Below, in pieces: positions 18,160 through 26,345 of a DNA stretch of 52,451 nucleotides. The stretch's first letter is position 1; each line of letters opens with the position of its first letter. The stretch spans positions 1 to 52,451 of the forward strand of contig JAGWAD010000006.1 in NCBI GenBank assembly GCA_018302105.1, given 5' to 3'. The DNA comes from Candidatus Woesearchaeota archaeon (GTDB taxonomy: Archaea; Nanobdellota; Nanobdellia; SCGC-AAA011-G17; GW2011-AR18). The notes beneath the pieces were generated by a model that was given only the letters and a program-made list of their open reading frames with translations, was not told the origin of the DNA and ran no database searches. A program made the translations under genes and the position numbers.

Positions 18160-18248
18160 AACCTTAAGTTATAAAAGTATTATATATAGTTTATTATTAG
18201 GCTACAGCACTTCGCAAACCTTATATTTTTTTCCAAATGTTTATTTTT

Positions 18249-19280
18249 ATGACAATTTCAAATAATAGACTATTGCTATATAAAAATTTAGAACAAATAA
18301 TAGGCAATACAAAATTAAATAGTATAAAACTACCAAACAACAATAGATTATTATTAAAAAGAGAATGTGATAATCCATTTGGAAGCCATTATGATAAAGT
18401 TTATCTTGGATTGTTTAAGTACTATGAAAATTTAGGTTTAATAAATCCCGAAAGAAAAGTTTTAGAAACAACTTCTGGAACTGCAGGTGCATCATTTGTT
18501 GGAATTGGAAAAGAATTAGGTTACAAATGCCATGTTGCAATACCTAAAGGAGTAGACCGAGCCATAATAGATTTAATAGCGATCAATGGAGAAATATATT
18601 TTACTCTGGAAGAGGATTATATTAATGGTTTTCCAAGATTTCTAAAAGATTTTCTCCCAAGAAATAAAGATTTTATGTTTTTAAATCATTCAATGGGAGA
18701 AAAATGTGGTTCAGCATATACAAATAATGAAACTACTCTTTCATCATTAGAAGGAATAACTAAAGAAGTTTTAGAAACTGAAATAAAAATAGACTTTTAT
18801 ATACCTGCTGTCGGAAATGGCTCAACAATTTTAGGGCCAGGAAGACTTTTAAAAAATTTATCCCCTGAAACAAAAATAATTGCTTTTGAATCATTTCAAT
18901 CAGCAGTAGCTTACGATCAAATAAACCCAGGTAAATATAAAGAAGAATTTGGAATAAATCCAGGAACTTTACCAAAACATAAATTAAGAGGCACAAGTTA
19001 TCAGGGAATAGAATTCCCCCATATTAAAAATTCTGTAAATATAAAACTTATCGATGAAGTAATATTAGTGAGTGATAAATATATTGATAAAAATTATTTT
19101 GAATTAACTAAAAGAAAAGATACTAAATCAATGCCACATTGGGATACAGAAATTGGGAGTGAATTCGGAAGATCAACAAGAGCAGGAATTCAGGCAGCTT
19201 TAGAAATTGCAAAAAAAGTAGATGGAAAGAATTTATTAGTTATTGCATATGATAAAGCAGATAGATATAATGACTATTAA
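18249..19280 (+). CDS. PLP-dependent enzyme of the cysteine synthase/threonine synthase fold
   Basis: A fold-type II PLP enzyme. PLP lysine lies in DNPFGSHYDKVYLG near residue 50, and the phosphate/substrate loop is TTSGTAGASFVGIG near residue 80. PAVGNGSTILGPG is the Gly-rich PLP-phosphate site. It resembles cysteine synthase but does not carry its full SxKDR signature, so the substrate is open. MTISNN at 18249 is chosen because TATATTTT at 18222-18229 lies 24 nt before it; an ATG at 18237 lies too close. Its stop overlaps the convergent gene by 4 nt. Confidence 0.85.
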   Translation: MTISNNRLLLYKNLEQIIGNTKLNSIKLPNNNRLLLKRECDNPFGSHYDKVYLGLFKYYENLGLINPERKVLETTSGTAGASFVGIGKELGYKCHVAIPKGVDRAIIDLIAINGEIYFTLEEDYINGFPRFLKDFLPRNKDFMFLNHSMGEKCGSAYTNNETTLSSLEGITKEVLETEIKIDFYIPAVGNGSTILGPGRLLKNLSPETKIIAFESFQSAVAYDQINPGKYKEEFGINPGTLPKHKLRGTSYQGIEFPHIKNSVNIKLIDEVILVSDKYIDKNYFELTKRKDTKSMPHWDTEIGSEFGRSTRAGIQAALEIAKKVDGKNLLVIAYDKADRYNDY

Positions 19281-19669
19281 ATAAGGGGAATAAATCTAAA
19301 CTTCATCTTACCATCATACTCATTCATTATTCTATCAAAATCTTCAGCAAACCCATAATTAACAGCCGCAGTTCTTACGCCTTGCCTATTACAATAATAC
19401 AATAATTGTGGCTTAACAATTTTTTTATCTAACCGATTATATTTTTTGATATTTCTTGAAGTTTTAATAAAAGATTTCAGAGCATAATAATACATTTCTA
19501 ATCCAATACTTAATAAAAGAGCATTATTGATGAAAATATAAGTATCTAATTTATTATGCACATCATAATTAACAGAGTAAAAACCGCCAATACCTAAACC
19601 AATCAAAGGAATTCCATGCCAACCCAATCTAATTGGAGAAACTAATTTTTCTAATGTTCTAATTTTCAT
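19277..19669 (-). CDS. Small membrane-associated hypothetical protein
   Basis: A hydrophobic stretch at about residues 18-32 (GIPLIGLGIGGFY) and another at about 45-65 (FINNALLLSIGLEMYYYAL) suggest two membrane helices, followed by a basic soluble tail. Not recognised. It is convergent with the PLP enzyme gene (4-nt overlap of ends). Confidence 0.6.
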   Translation of the reverse strand: MKIRTLEKLVSPIRLGWHGIPLIGLGIGGFYSVNYDVHNKLDTYIFINNALLLSIGLEMYYYALKSFIKTSRNIKKYNRLDKKIVKPQLLYYCNRQGVRTAAVNYGFAEDFDRIMNEYDGKMKFRFIPLI

Positions 19670-19699
19670 ACAATAAAGAATTAGTATATCTTTTTAGAT

Positions 19700-20404
19700 C
19701 TAATTAATTAATTTAAAATAAACTCTTTTTCTCCCTTTTCCTTTGTTTTCTAATGAATCCAAAATTAAGCCTTTAATTTCAGAAGTGTTTTTAATATGAC
19801 AACCACCACAAGGTTGAGTATCAATTCCATCTATATCTATGATTCTAAGTTCATTTAAACCTTCATAATTGTTTTCAGAAGCTAATTTACTAAGTTTTTC
19901 AGCTTCTTCTTTCGATGCAAAACTTATTTTTACATCTTTATTCTTATTAAATTCCATATTAGCTTTTTCTATATAAGAATTGATTTTTTCCCTATCAAAA
20001 TTCTCCAATCCAAAGTCAACCCTGCTTTTATCTTCTCCAAGTTGATTCCCAGTAATTAAAGCCCCACTTTCTTTATGTAAAACACTACAAAGGATGTGTG
20101 TTGCTGTATGCATTCTCATTAATCTATATCTTCTTTCCCAGTTGATAACACAAGATACCTTATCTCCTTCCTTTAGTCCAATTCTATCAACTTCATGGCT
20201 TATTTCACTGTCAAATTTACCAACAAATACTACATTATATTCTATGTTATTATAGATTATTTTGCCAGTATCATGAGGTTGTCCTCCAGAAACAGGATAA
20301 AAAGCAGTTTTGTTTAAAATAATGTATTTTCCATCTTTTACAGAAATTATATTAGCATCAAATTCTTTCAAATAACAATCTTTCAAATATAAAGCTTCTG
20401 TCAC
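19700..20404 (-). CDS. alaX: Alanyl-tRNA editing protein AlaX (medium form)
   Basis: A free-standing homologue of the AlaRS editing domain that deacylates mischarged Ser- or Gly-tRNA-Ala. Features: TAFYPVSGGQPHDTG near residue 35, zinc ligands in MHTATHILCSVLHKESGA (HxxxH) near residue 95, and C-terminal QPCGGCHIKNTSEIKG (Cys, His). Length (234 aa) and the N-terminal beta-barrel region fit AlaX-M. No tRNA-Ala or alaS is adjacent. Monocistronic. Confidence 0.95.
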   Translation of the reverse strand: MTEALYLKDCYLKEFDANIISVKDGKYIILNKTAFYPVSGGQPHDTGKIIYNNIEYNVVFVGKFDSEISHEVDRIGLKEGDKVSCVINWERRYRLMRMHTATHILCSVLHKESGALITGNQLGEDKSRVDFGLENFDREKINSYIEKANMEFNKNKDVKISFASKEEAEKLSKLASENNYEGLNELRIIDIDGIDTQPCGGCHIKNTSEIKGLILDSLENKGKGRKRVYFKLIN

Positions 20405-20543
20405 ATAAAAGAAACAATCAGATAATTCTTAAAGTTTATGAATCCAAAAAGAAATGTTTAAATATCTAAAGATTCTAAGCTTATCTATAAAAGAGATGAT
20501 AAAAGATGGGTCTGATAATTTATAAAAATATAAGAGGTAAAAA

Positions 20544-21188
20544 TTGTTAGCTGATTTAGATTTAATTTACAATATAAGTTCTTCAGAAACAATTATATCT
20601 GTAGATTTACAAGGAAATATTTTATCATGGAATAAATTTGCTGAAACTCTTTTAGGTTATACTTCAGAAGAAGTTTTAAATAAATTTATACCCATAATAT
20701 CGCAGCAATCCTTATTCGAGTTAGAACATTTAATTAATAAAACAAAAAATGGAGAATATTGTTCTTTCAGGACATGTAAAAAAAATAAATTTGGAGAAGA
20801 ATTAGATTTAATATTCATTGTAAGTCCAATATTCAATAATTCTAATATTATAGGCGCATCAATAATAATAAGAAAAACAAATTTGCTGAACACGTGTTAT
20901 CTTCCGGTGATGGATATGCAAAAAGAACAAAAAAGAAAGTTCCCGGAAATAAGAGATTTGATGATAATTAATTTAGAAAAGCAAAAAACAATAAATCAGC
21001 TTGCAAATGACTCTGGAATAAATTGGAGAACAGTAGAAAAGCATTTGACTTATCTAATAGGTAAAAAAATAGTTGAAGAAATTAAAAGTTCAAAATACAT
21101 AAGAATTTTCGAATTAACTGAAAATGGAAGGAAATATTATGAAACTTTAGTTTTAAAACAGCAGATAAAATATGTGAAATCAGAATGA
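20544..21188 (+). CDS. PAS-domain winged-helix transcriptional regulator
   Basis: Residues about 5-115 form a PAS sensor domain (ISSSETIISVDLQGNILSWN, ETLLGYTSEEVLNKF, GASIIIRKTN). A winged helix follows at about 145-205 (NQLANDSGINWRTVEKHLTY, RIFELTENGRKYYE). Start: a TTG at 20544 preceded by GAGGTAA at 20534-20540; a TATA-like TTTAAATATC near 20458-20467 predicts a leader of about 60 nt, unusual in this window. The stop overlaps the glycosyltransferase ATG by 4 nt, so I infer it regulates or is co-regulated with polysaccharide synthesis. The ligand is unknown. Confidence 0.85.
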   Translation: MLADLDLIYNISSSETIISVDLQGNILSWNKFAETLLGYTSEEVLNKFIPIISQQSLFELEHLINKTKNGEYCSFRTCKKNKFGEELDLIFIVSPIFNNSNIIGASIIIRKTNLLNTCYLPVMDMQKEQKRKFPEIRDLMIINLEKQKTINQLANDSGINWRTVEKHLTYLIGKKIVEEIKSSKYIRIFELTENGRKYYETLVLKQQIKYVKSE

Positions 21189-22366
21189 ATGTTTTAATGT
21201 TTGGTTGGGAATTTCCGCCATATAGCTACGGTGGTTTAGGAGTGGCTTGCGAAATTCTTACAAAAGGTCTTGTTAAGAATAAAGTTAAAGTTAAATTTGT
21301 TGTTCCGTATTCTGGGAAGAAAAAACCACAGCATTTAGAATTAATAAGCACAAATAAAGAAAATATAGAAATTAATTTTGTTGATTCTTTAATTCATGAA
21401 TATATAAATGAAAATGATTATGAAGGAAAACTAAGAAAATTAAATGAAGAAATAAGATCATTATACGGAATTAATTTATATAAAGAAGTTTATAGGTACA
21501 GTCAGGCAGCAAAAGAAATAGCACTAAATTCTGATTATGATATTTTACATTGCCACGATTGGATGACTTACTTGGCTGGAATAAATGCTAAAAAAATAAG
21601 CAAAAAACCTTTAATAATTCATATTCACAACACAGTATTTGACAGGTCTAAAGAAAATCCTTCAGTACATGAATACAATATTGAGAAAGCAGGTTTTGAA
21701 AATGCAGATCATATTATTGCAATAAGTAACAGGATAAAAGAAACATTGATTCATAATTACGGAATTCCAGATTCAAAAATCTCTGTTGTGCATTGGGGAA
21801 TAGACCATGAAAATGAGTTTTATAATCAAAAAAATCCAAAAAAATTCCAGAATAAAATTGTTTTATTCGCTGGCAGGGTAACATCACAAAAAGGACCAGA
21901 TTATTTTATTGAAGCAGCTAAAAAAGTTCTTGATAAATATAAAAATGTAAGATTTGTAGTTGTAGGAAATGGAGACATGCTTCCAAAAGTAATTAATAGG
22001 TCAATAGAATTAGGAATTTCTAATAAAATAAATTTTACTGGCTGGTTAAATCAAAAAGATGTTTTCAAAGCTTTCAAAATTGCAGACTTGTTTGTTATGC
22101 CATCTGTCTCAGAACCATTTGGTTTAGTTGCTTTAGAGTCAATTAAGAATGGCACCCCAGTTATAGTTTCAAAACAATCAGGAGTTAGTGAAGTCTTGAA
22201 TAATTGTCTTAAAGTAGATTTCTGGGATACAAATGAATTAGCTAATAAAATTATAAATGTATTAACTAGAGAAAATTTATATAATGAATTAAAATCAAAA
22301 AGTGAAGAAGAAATAAAAAATTTTAATACAGATAATTTTTCTTTAATCTGGGCAAATTATAAATAA
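21185..22366 (+). CDS. Glycogen-synthase-like glycosyltransferase (GT-B fold, GT4/GT5)
   Basis: The N terminus MNVLMFGWEFPPYSYGGLG contains the donor-binding Gly loop of starch/glycogen synthases. HCHDWMTYLAG, VHWGIDHE, LFAGRVTSQKGPDYFIEA, NFTGWL and the catalytic-site stretch MPSVSEPFGLVALES follow in normal order. I infer transfer of glucose from a nucleotide sugar to an alpha-glucan. The C terminus (NFSLIWANYK) looks several residues shorter than usual and overlaps the convergent gene at 22323 by 44 nt. It is translationally coupled to the PAS regulator. Donor specificity is unresolved. Confidence 0.9.
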   Translation: MNVLMFGWEFPPYSYGGLGVACEILTKGLVKNKVKVKFVVPYSGKKKPQHLELISTNKENIEINFVDSLIHEYINENDYEGKLRKLNEEIRSLYGINLYKEVYRYSQAAKEIALNSDYDILHCHDWMTYLAGINAKKISKKPLIIHIHNTVFDRSKENPSVHEYNIEKAGFENADHIIAISNRIKETLIHNYGIPDSKISVVHWGIDHENEFYNQKNPKKFQNKIVLFAGRVTSQKGPDYFIEAAKKVLDKYKNVRFVVVGNGDMLPKVINRSIELGISNKINFTGWLNQKDVFKAFKIADLFVMPSVSEPFGLVALESIKNGTPVIVSKQSGVSEVLNNCLKVDFWDTNELANKIINVLTRENLYNELKSKSEEEIKNFNTDNFSLIWANYK

Positions 22367-22868
22367 TATTGTATCTCCTGACTATTTCATTAATATCATT
22401 TTTTATATTTTCTTCTAAATTAAAATCTAATATTAAATTCTTTGTGTTATTTGGCGCTGAACCTATTATGGAAAGATTAAATTCTTCTAATGTTAATTTA
22501 TATATCCATGTTCTTTTTTCTTTTGAATATTTTAATTCTCCACCAAAGATTCTAGTTATATTAGGTTTCAAAAAATCTCTGACTTGGCTTTCTCTATAAC
22601 CTCTAAAAAATGAACTAACGCCAAGATGATATAATAAACTTTCATTAGCCATATAAGTTATTTCAGTTCCAGGAAATTCGTCTTTTATCCCTTTTGTTGT
22701 CCTGATTTTTGGTATTTTGGGCATAGACCCATCATAAGTTCCAATTATTGTTTCTTGTAGAAATTCTTTTAACTTCATTTCCTCAGGTTTATTTCTATTA
22801 AGAAATTCTTCCAGTTTAGCAAAACCATAAACTTCATACAAAAATTGTTTAATTTTATTATTTTCCAT
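22323..22868 (-). CDS. hypothetical protein, second gene of a pair
   Basis: Starts MENNKIKQFLYEVYGFAKLE at 22868, inside the end of the preceding gene (11-nt overlap), so I prefer it over the longer open frame from 22943. Contains GVSSFFRGYRESQVRDFLKP and GGELKYSKEKRTWIYKLTLE. Not recognised. Its 3' end overlaps the glycosyltransferase gene by 44 nt on the other strand. It likely works with the gene at 22858. Confidence 0.65.
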   Translation of the reverse strand: MENNKIKQFLYEVYGFAKLEEFLNRNKPEEMKLKEFLQETIIGTYDGSMPKIPKIRTTKGIKDEFPGTEITYMANESLLYHLGVSSFFRGYRESQVRDFLKPNITRIFGGELKYSKEKRTWIYKLTLEEFNLSIIGSAPNNTKNLILDFNLEENIKNDINEIVRRYNIIYNLPRLKKNYLY

Positions 22869-23697
22869 AAACAAACAATAATAAAGTTCTTTTAAAATCA
22901 AGTCTTTTAGGATTTTTATAAGCCCTAATATAAACTTCTCCATTGAATTTATGCAATGAATACATATTTTCCTGAAAATGATCCACGCTTATTGAAATTG
23001 GTTTATTAAAATATTTATCTGGAATACTTTTCATGAATTCTATAGATATTGGATCTTCCCTTGTAATTTCACTAGGTAAATTCTTTTCTTTATTAGGAAT
23101 ATAATTTTCTATAATTATTTTAGATTTATATTGCTCGATAGGTTGATTAACCCAATATCCATTGCCAATAATATTAAGATAAGACAAAACATCAACAAGC
23201 AAACCATTGATATCTATAATTGTATTACTATCTAATTTTCTTACTAAATCTTTTTCTAATTCATTTTTTAAATCAAATCCTAAAACTAACCTTTCAATTA
23301 AAAACTCTAAAGTTTGTACATTTTTTATTCTAGGAGAAAAACCATCAAGCATTGAACAACCCAAATTCCTACCATTATTTATTTTTTCTTCTCTTTCATA
23401 ATCAATAATTTTTTCTTCTTTTAGTCCTTCAAAATTCATTAAAATTTTAGAAAAACCATCAGTTTCATTCCCAAATAGAAAAGAACCAATATCAACTTGT
23501 ATTACCTTATCTAATTGAAATTCTTCCAATTGTAAATCTTCTTTACAAAAATTTCCTTGGAGCCAATATTCAATTTTTCCATTATAATTCTTTACATCCA
23601 ATACAAAAAATGAGCCAATCTCTCTTCTATTAGGATCTTCTACTAATTTTTTCAATATTATATTATGTATTTCTAATGCTTTATTTTCTAGTGCCAT
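22858..23697 (-). CDS. hypothetical protein, first gene of a pair
   Basis: MALENKALEIHNIILKKLVE at 23697 is chosen over an in-frame upstream ATG at 23745, which lies inside the likely promoter (TATAAATATTA, about 23728-23738). The protein is acidic and soluble with no recognised motif; a mid-region GRNLGCSMLDGFSPRIKN carries its notable Cys. It overlaps the following gene by 11 nt. Function unknown. Confidence 0.65.
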   Translation of the reverse strand: MALENKALEIHNIILKKLVEDPNRREIGSFFVLDVKNYNGKIEYWLQGNFCKEDLQLEEFQLDKVIQVDIGSFLFGNETDGFSKILMNFEGLKEEKIIDYEREEKINNGRNLGCSMLDGFSPRIKNVQTLEFLIERLVLGFDLKNELEKDLVRKLDSNTIIDINGLLVDVLSYLNIIGNGYWVNQPIEQYKSKIIIENYIPNKEKNLPSEITREDPISIEFMKSIPDKYFNKPISISVDHFQENMYSLHKFNGEVYIRAYKNPKRLDFKRTLLLFVYGK

Positions 23698-23751
23698 TTT
23701 AATAATTAAGGAATATATTGAGATTATAATATTTATACCAGACATATATGG

Positions 23752-24381
23752 TTATATTTTATTAGCAGCAGAATTAATTAATTTTATTTCAGATTTAATC
23801 AAATGTTCCCCAACAGTAGAAGGACTTAATTTTAATTCATGAGCAATTTGTTTTATAGTGGTTTTTCTAGGGATTTTATAATATCCGGATTTATGGGCTA
23901 ATACAAATATTTTCTCTTGTTGTTTAGTAAGCAGAGGTTGATAAAAATTTACTTCTCCGATTGATAAAATCTTAAGTTTCCCCAATTTAGATAATTCTTT
24001 TCTCATTCTCTCTATAGAATATTTTTCAACAACACCAACATGCCAGAATTCATATCCATCATAAACAGTATGTAAATCGATAAAAAAGCCATTATTCTCT
24101 TGTATTATATTTTGTATATAGCTTTTTTGGTGTAATACTACTATTAATATATTTTTAGTTCTTTCAATCTCTTTTACTAATTTGTAATATCTTGAATTAT
24201 TAAGATAAGATTTAATTTTATCAAAGTATTTTGAATCTCCAGAAATATGATACAAATATTGTTTATCTTTAGGATTTTTTGACTGTATGTCTATAACAGA
24301 GATATAATGTTTAGGAAAATCAATGCTTAATTTAGTTTCTTCACAATTATTATGCTTGATCTTAAAGCTGAATCTGTACAT
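23752..24381 (-). CDS. Bat-type HTH_10 transcriptional regulator
   Basis: The C-terminal segment (residues about 150-205) is the archaeal HTH_10 domain of bacterio-opsin-activator-like regulators: LTKQQEKIFVLAHKSGYYKI, then RKTTIKQIAHELKLSPSTVG. The N-terminal 145 residues are a mixed alpha/beta sensor-like region (HHK and GYEFWHVGVVEKYS visible) without a recognised ligand motif. Length (209 aa) is typical. It stands between a hypothetical pair and the ATPase gene; targets may be neighbours, which is inference. Confidence 0.85.
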   Translation of the reverse strand: MYRFSFKIKHNNCEETKLSIDFPKHYISVIDIQSKNPKDKQYLYHISGDSKYFDKIKSYLNNSRYYKLVKEIERTKNILIVVLHQKSYIQNIIQENNGFFIDLHTVYDGYEFWHVGVVEKYSIERMRKELSKLGKLKILSIGEVNFYQPLLTKQQEKIFVLAHKSGYYKIPRKTTIKQIAHELKLSPSTVGEHLIKSEIKLINSAANKI

Positions 24382-24411
24382 AAATATTCTAAAACATAAT
24401 AAGTATAAAAA

Positions 24412-25677
24412 CTATCCTAATAATAACCATTTCCAGACAGGAACAATTTTTATATTTTTATTTTTAATTCTTATAATTTCTTCATAATCATAAGTTAATA
24501 TAAGCCCATTTTTTAAGCCAAATTTCTTCATAGCTTCAGTTAAACCATTTAATTCCATTTCTTTATTTTTTTCATTTAAATCATAACATACCTGTATCGC
24601 TTCAGTTATCTTAATCCCATTTCTTATAATAAAGTCACATTCTCCTTTATTAGAAAAATAAAATATTTCATTTTCCCTTCTTTTTAATTCAATAAATATA
24701 ATATTTTCTAAGAATTTACCATTATTTTCTGAAAATCTAAAACCAATTTCTGATATAAATCCACTATCAATACAATAGACTTTTCTTGGATTTTGTATTT
24801 GTTTCTTAACAGAAAAATCAAACTTATTTACAAAAAAGAAAAGAAAAGATTTTTCAAAAGTGTCTAAAACAGACTTTACAGTAGATAGATTTTTAATCTG
24901 TATTATTTTAGATAAAGCTCTAATACTTAATTCATTTGCAACATTTGAAAGCAGATAAACTGATATTTCCTTAATAGGTTTCTCAAGATTTCTGTTAAAC
25001 CTTTTTATAATATCTCTATAAATAATATTTTCATAGTTCTCTTTTAATAATCGCTTATCATCATCTAAAACAACTTTAGGAACGCCACCAGATAGTGTAA
25101 AATTAGAGAATTCTCTTCTTAAATCTGCCTGTTGCTTTATATCAATTTTCCAGTTTTCTAAATTTATTTTTTTTGCATTTAAGTATTCTATAAAACTAAA
25201 CGGATATAAGTTTATATTTATTGATCTTCCAGTTAAAACTGTTGAAATTTCCTTGCTTAATAATTTAGAATTTGAACCAGTTATAAATACTTGATGTTTT
25301 TCTTTTATTCTATTTATCCATTTCTCCCAACTATTTGTTTCCTGAATTTCATCCAAAAACAAATAACAATTTTCTTTATAATATTGTTCGTTTAAAAAAT
25401 CAAGAATTTTTTGAAAATCTTCTACAGAAAAATCTATCAATCTTTCATCATTAAAGTCAACATACAAATAATTTTTTTCATTTAACTTTAACTTATTTTT
25501 TATTATATACAATAATGTAGATTTACCAGATCTTCTCAAGCCTGTTATAATAATTGGCAATTTTAAATGTATAAAAGACAAGACTTTTTCCGTTATTTCT
25601 CTATCAACAAATTCTTTCTTTTGTCCAAAATCCTTTTGTTGTTCAAATAGCACATAGTATAATCTTTCTCGCTCCAT
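24412..25677 (-). CDS. AAA ATPase with C-terminal DUF4143 nuclease-like domain
   Basis: N-terminal ATPase: Walker A in ITGLRRSGKSTLLYI near residue 45, Walker B in YLFLDEIQE near residue 105, sensor-like FITGSNSKLLSKEIS. The C-terminal DUF4143 region has FFFVNKFDFSVKKQ and a degenerate PD-(D/E)XK-like end (ECDFIIRNGIKITEAIQV). These genes are common in archaea and mobile; their role is unknown. The ATG at 25677 is chosen because CTTTAAATATTA (25697-25708) is centred 25 nt upstream; an ATG at 25689 is possible. Two operator-like repeats lie just upstream of that box. Confidence 0.9.
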   Translation of the reverse strand: MERERLYYVLFEQQKDFGQKKEFVDREITEKVLSFIHLKLPIIITGLRRSGKSTLLYIIKNKLKLNEKNYLYVDFNDERLIDFSVEDFQKILDFLNEQYYKENCYLFLDEIQETNSWEKWINRIKEKHQVFITGSNSKLLSKEISTVLTGRSININLYPFSFIEYLNAKKINLENWKIDIKQQADLRREFSNFTLSGGVPKVVLDDDKRLLKENYENIIYRDIIKRFNRNLEKPIKEISVYLLSNVANELSIRALSKIIQIKNLSTVKSVLDTFEKSFLFFFVNKFDFSVKKQIQNPRKVYCIDSGFISEIGFRFSENNGKFLENIIFIELKRRENEIFYFSNKGECDFIIRNGIKITEAIQVCYDLNEKNKEMELNGLTEAMKKFGLKNGLILTYDYEEIIRIKNKNIKIVPVWKWLLLG

Positions 25678-25711
25678 GATAATAATCATATAAAGTAATA
25701 TTTAAAGCTTT

Positions 25712-25768
25712 CTAAAGTGATACAATTTTTGTAACAGTTTTTGGCTAAAGTGATACAATTTTTATAAC
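25712..25768. promoter_or_regulatory. Tandem 24-bp repeats upstream of the ATPase promoter
   Basis: Two direct copies at 25712-25735 and 25745-25768 differ at a single base and are 33 bp apart start to start, close to three helical turns. Each begins CTAAAGTGATACAATTTTT. They lie just upstream of the TATA box of the gene at 24412-25677. The first copy contains the palindrome TACAATTTTTGTA. I infer a cooperative binding site for a regulator. Confidence 0.6.
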
Positions 25769-25798
25769 ACTTATACAGACAACAAATTTAAAATAATT

Positions 25799-26050
25799 CT
25801 AAATATTCTCTATTTCTGTTAATATTTCTTTCATTCTTTTTAAACTAAATTTGTAAGCAATATTGCCTATGAAGATCAAAAATGCAGTAATAATTAACCC
25901 AGTAATGAAATAATTTTTCTTAAGCCAAATAAAAGTCCCAATAAAGCCAAGTGATCCTGTAGTGATTAATATTAAAAATGTATTAGCTTTTTGTGATTCA
26001 TGTTGATATTGCAAATCCAGTTTATTCTTCTTTATTTCCTGTTTATCCAT
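25799..26050 (-). CDS. Small two-helix membrane protein
   Basis: A charged N terminus (MDKQEIKKNKLDLQYQHESQ) is followed by two membrane helices at about 25-42 (FLILITTGSLGFIGTFIWL) and 48-67 (FITGLIITAFLIFIGNIAY), and a charged tail. No recognised family. It follows the broken gene at 26053-26231 by 2 nt, suggesting a former two-gene operon. Confidence 0.65.
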   Translation of the reverse strand: MDKQEIKKNKLDLQYQHESQKANTFLILITTGSLGFIGTFIWLKKNYFITGLIITAFLIFIGNIAYKFSLKRMKEILTEIENI

Positions 26051-26052
26051 TT

Positions 26053-26231
26053 TCAGTCCACAAATATTAAAGCAAGCCCAATACCTGCCAAAGTAAAAGC
26101 AAAGATTAACTGAAATAATCTCCCATTAGAATTTACTCCAACTGCTGCACCAGACCCCATAAAAAAATGCCACCAGTTATCTTAAAAAATTCCCTCCAGT
26201 TAAACTTTTTTACATGTTGTACTTCTTGAAC
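26053..26231 (-). pseudogene. Small membrane-protein gene frameshifted at an A7/T7 run
   Basis: On the minus strand the frame HVKKFNWREFFKITGGIF meets a run of seven T (26160-26166 on the plus strand), after which another frame continues MGSGAAVGVNSNGRLFQLIF to a TGA at 26053-26055. One extra base in the run would restore a single frame with one or two membrane helices (GIFF... and FAFTLAGIGLALIFV). No ATG, GTG or TTG start is visible in the upstream frame, so the left limit given is approximate. A homopolymer sequencing error is quite possible. Confidence 0.45.
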
Positions 26232-26278
26232 CCTATTTATATTAAAATAATTAAAGTTTATAAGCCTTTGTAGAAATA

Positions 26279-26295
26279 TTTACAAAAATTGTAAA
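26279..26295. promoter_or_regulatory. Palindrome upstream of the amylase promoter
   Basis: TTTACAAAAATTGTAAA is a perfect inverted repeat (7-3-7). It ends 20 bp before the TATA box CTTTAAATAA (26315-26324) of the GH57 gene. Its core TTACAAAAATTGTA recurs in a repeat upstream of the ATPase at 24412. A shared regulator is inferred. Confidence 0.5.
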
Positions 26296-26345
26296 TTAAT
26301 TGCCATAAGAATATCTTTAAATAAAAACTAATTCATTAATTAAAC

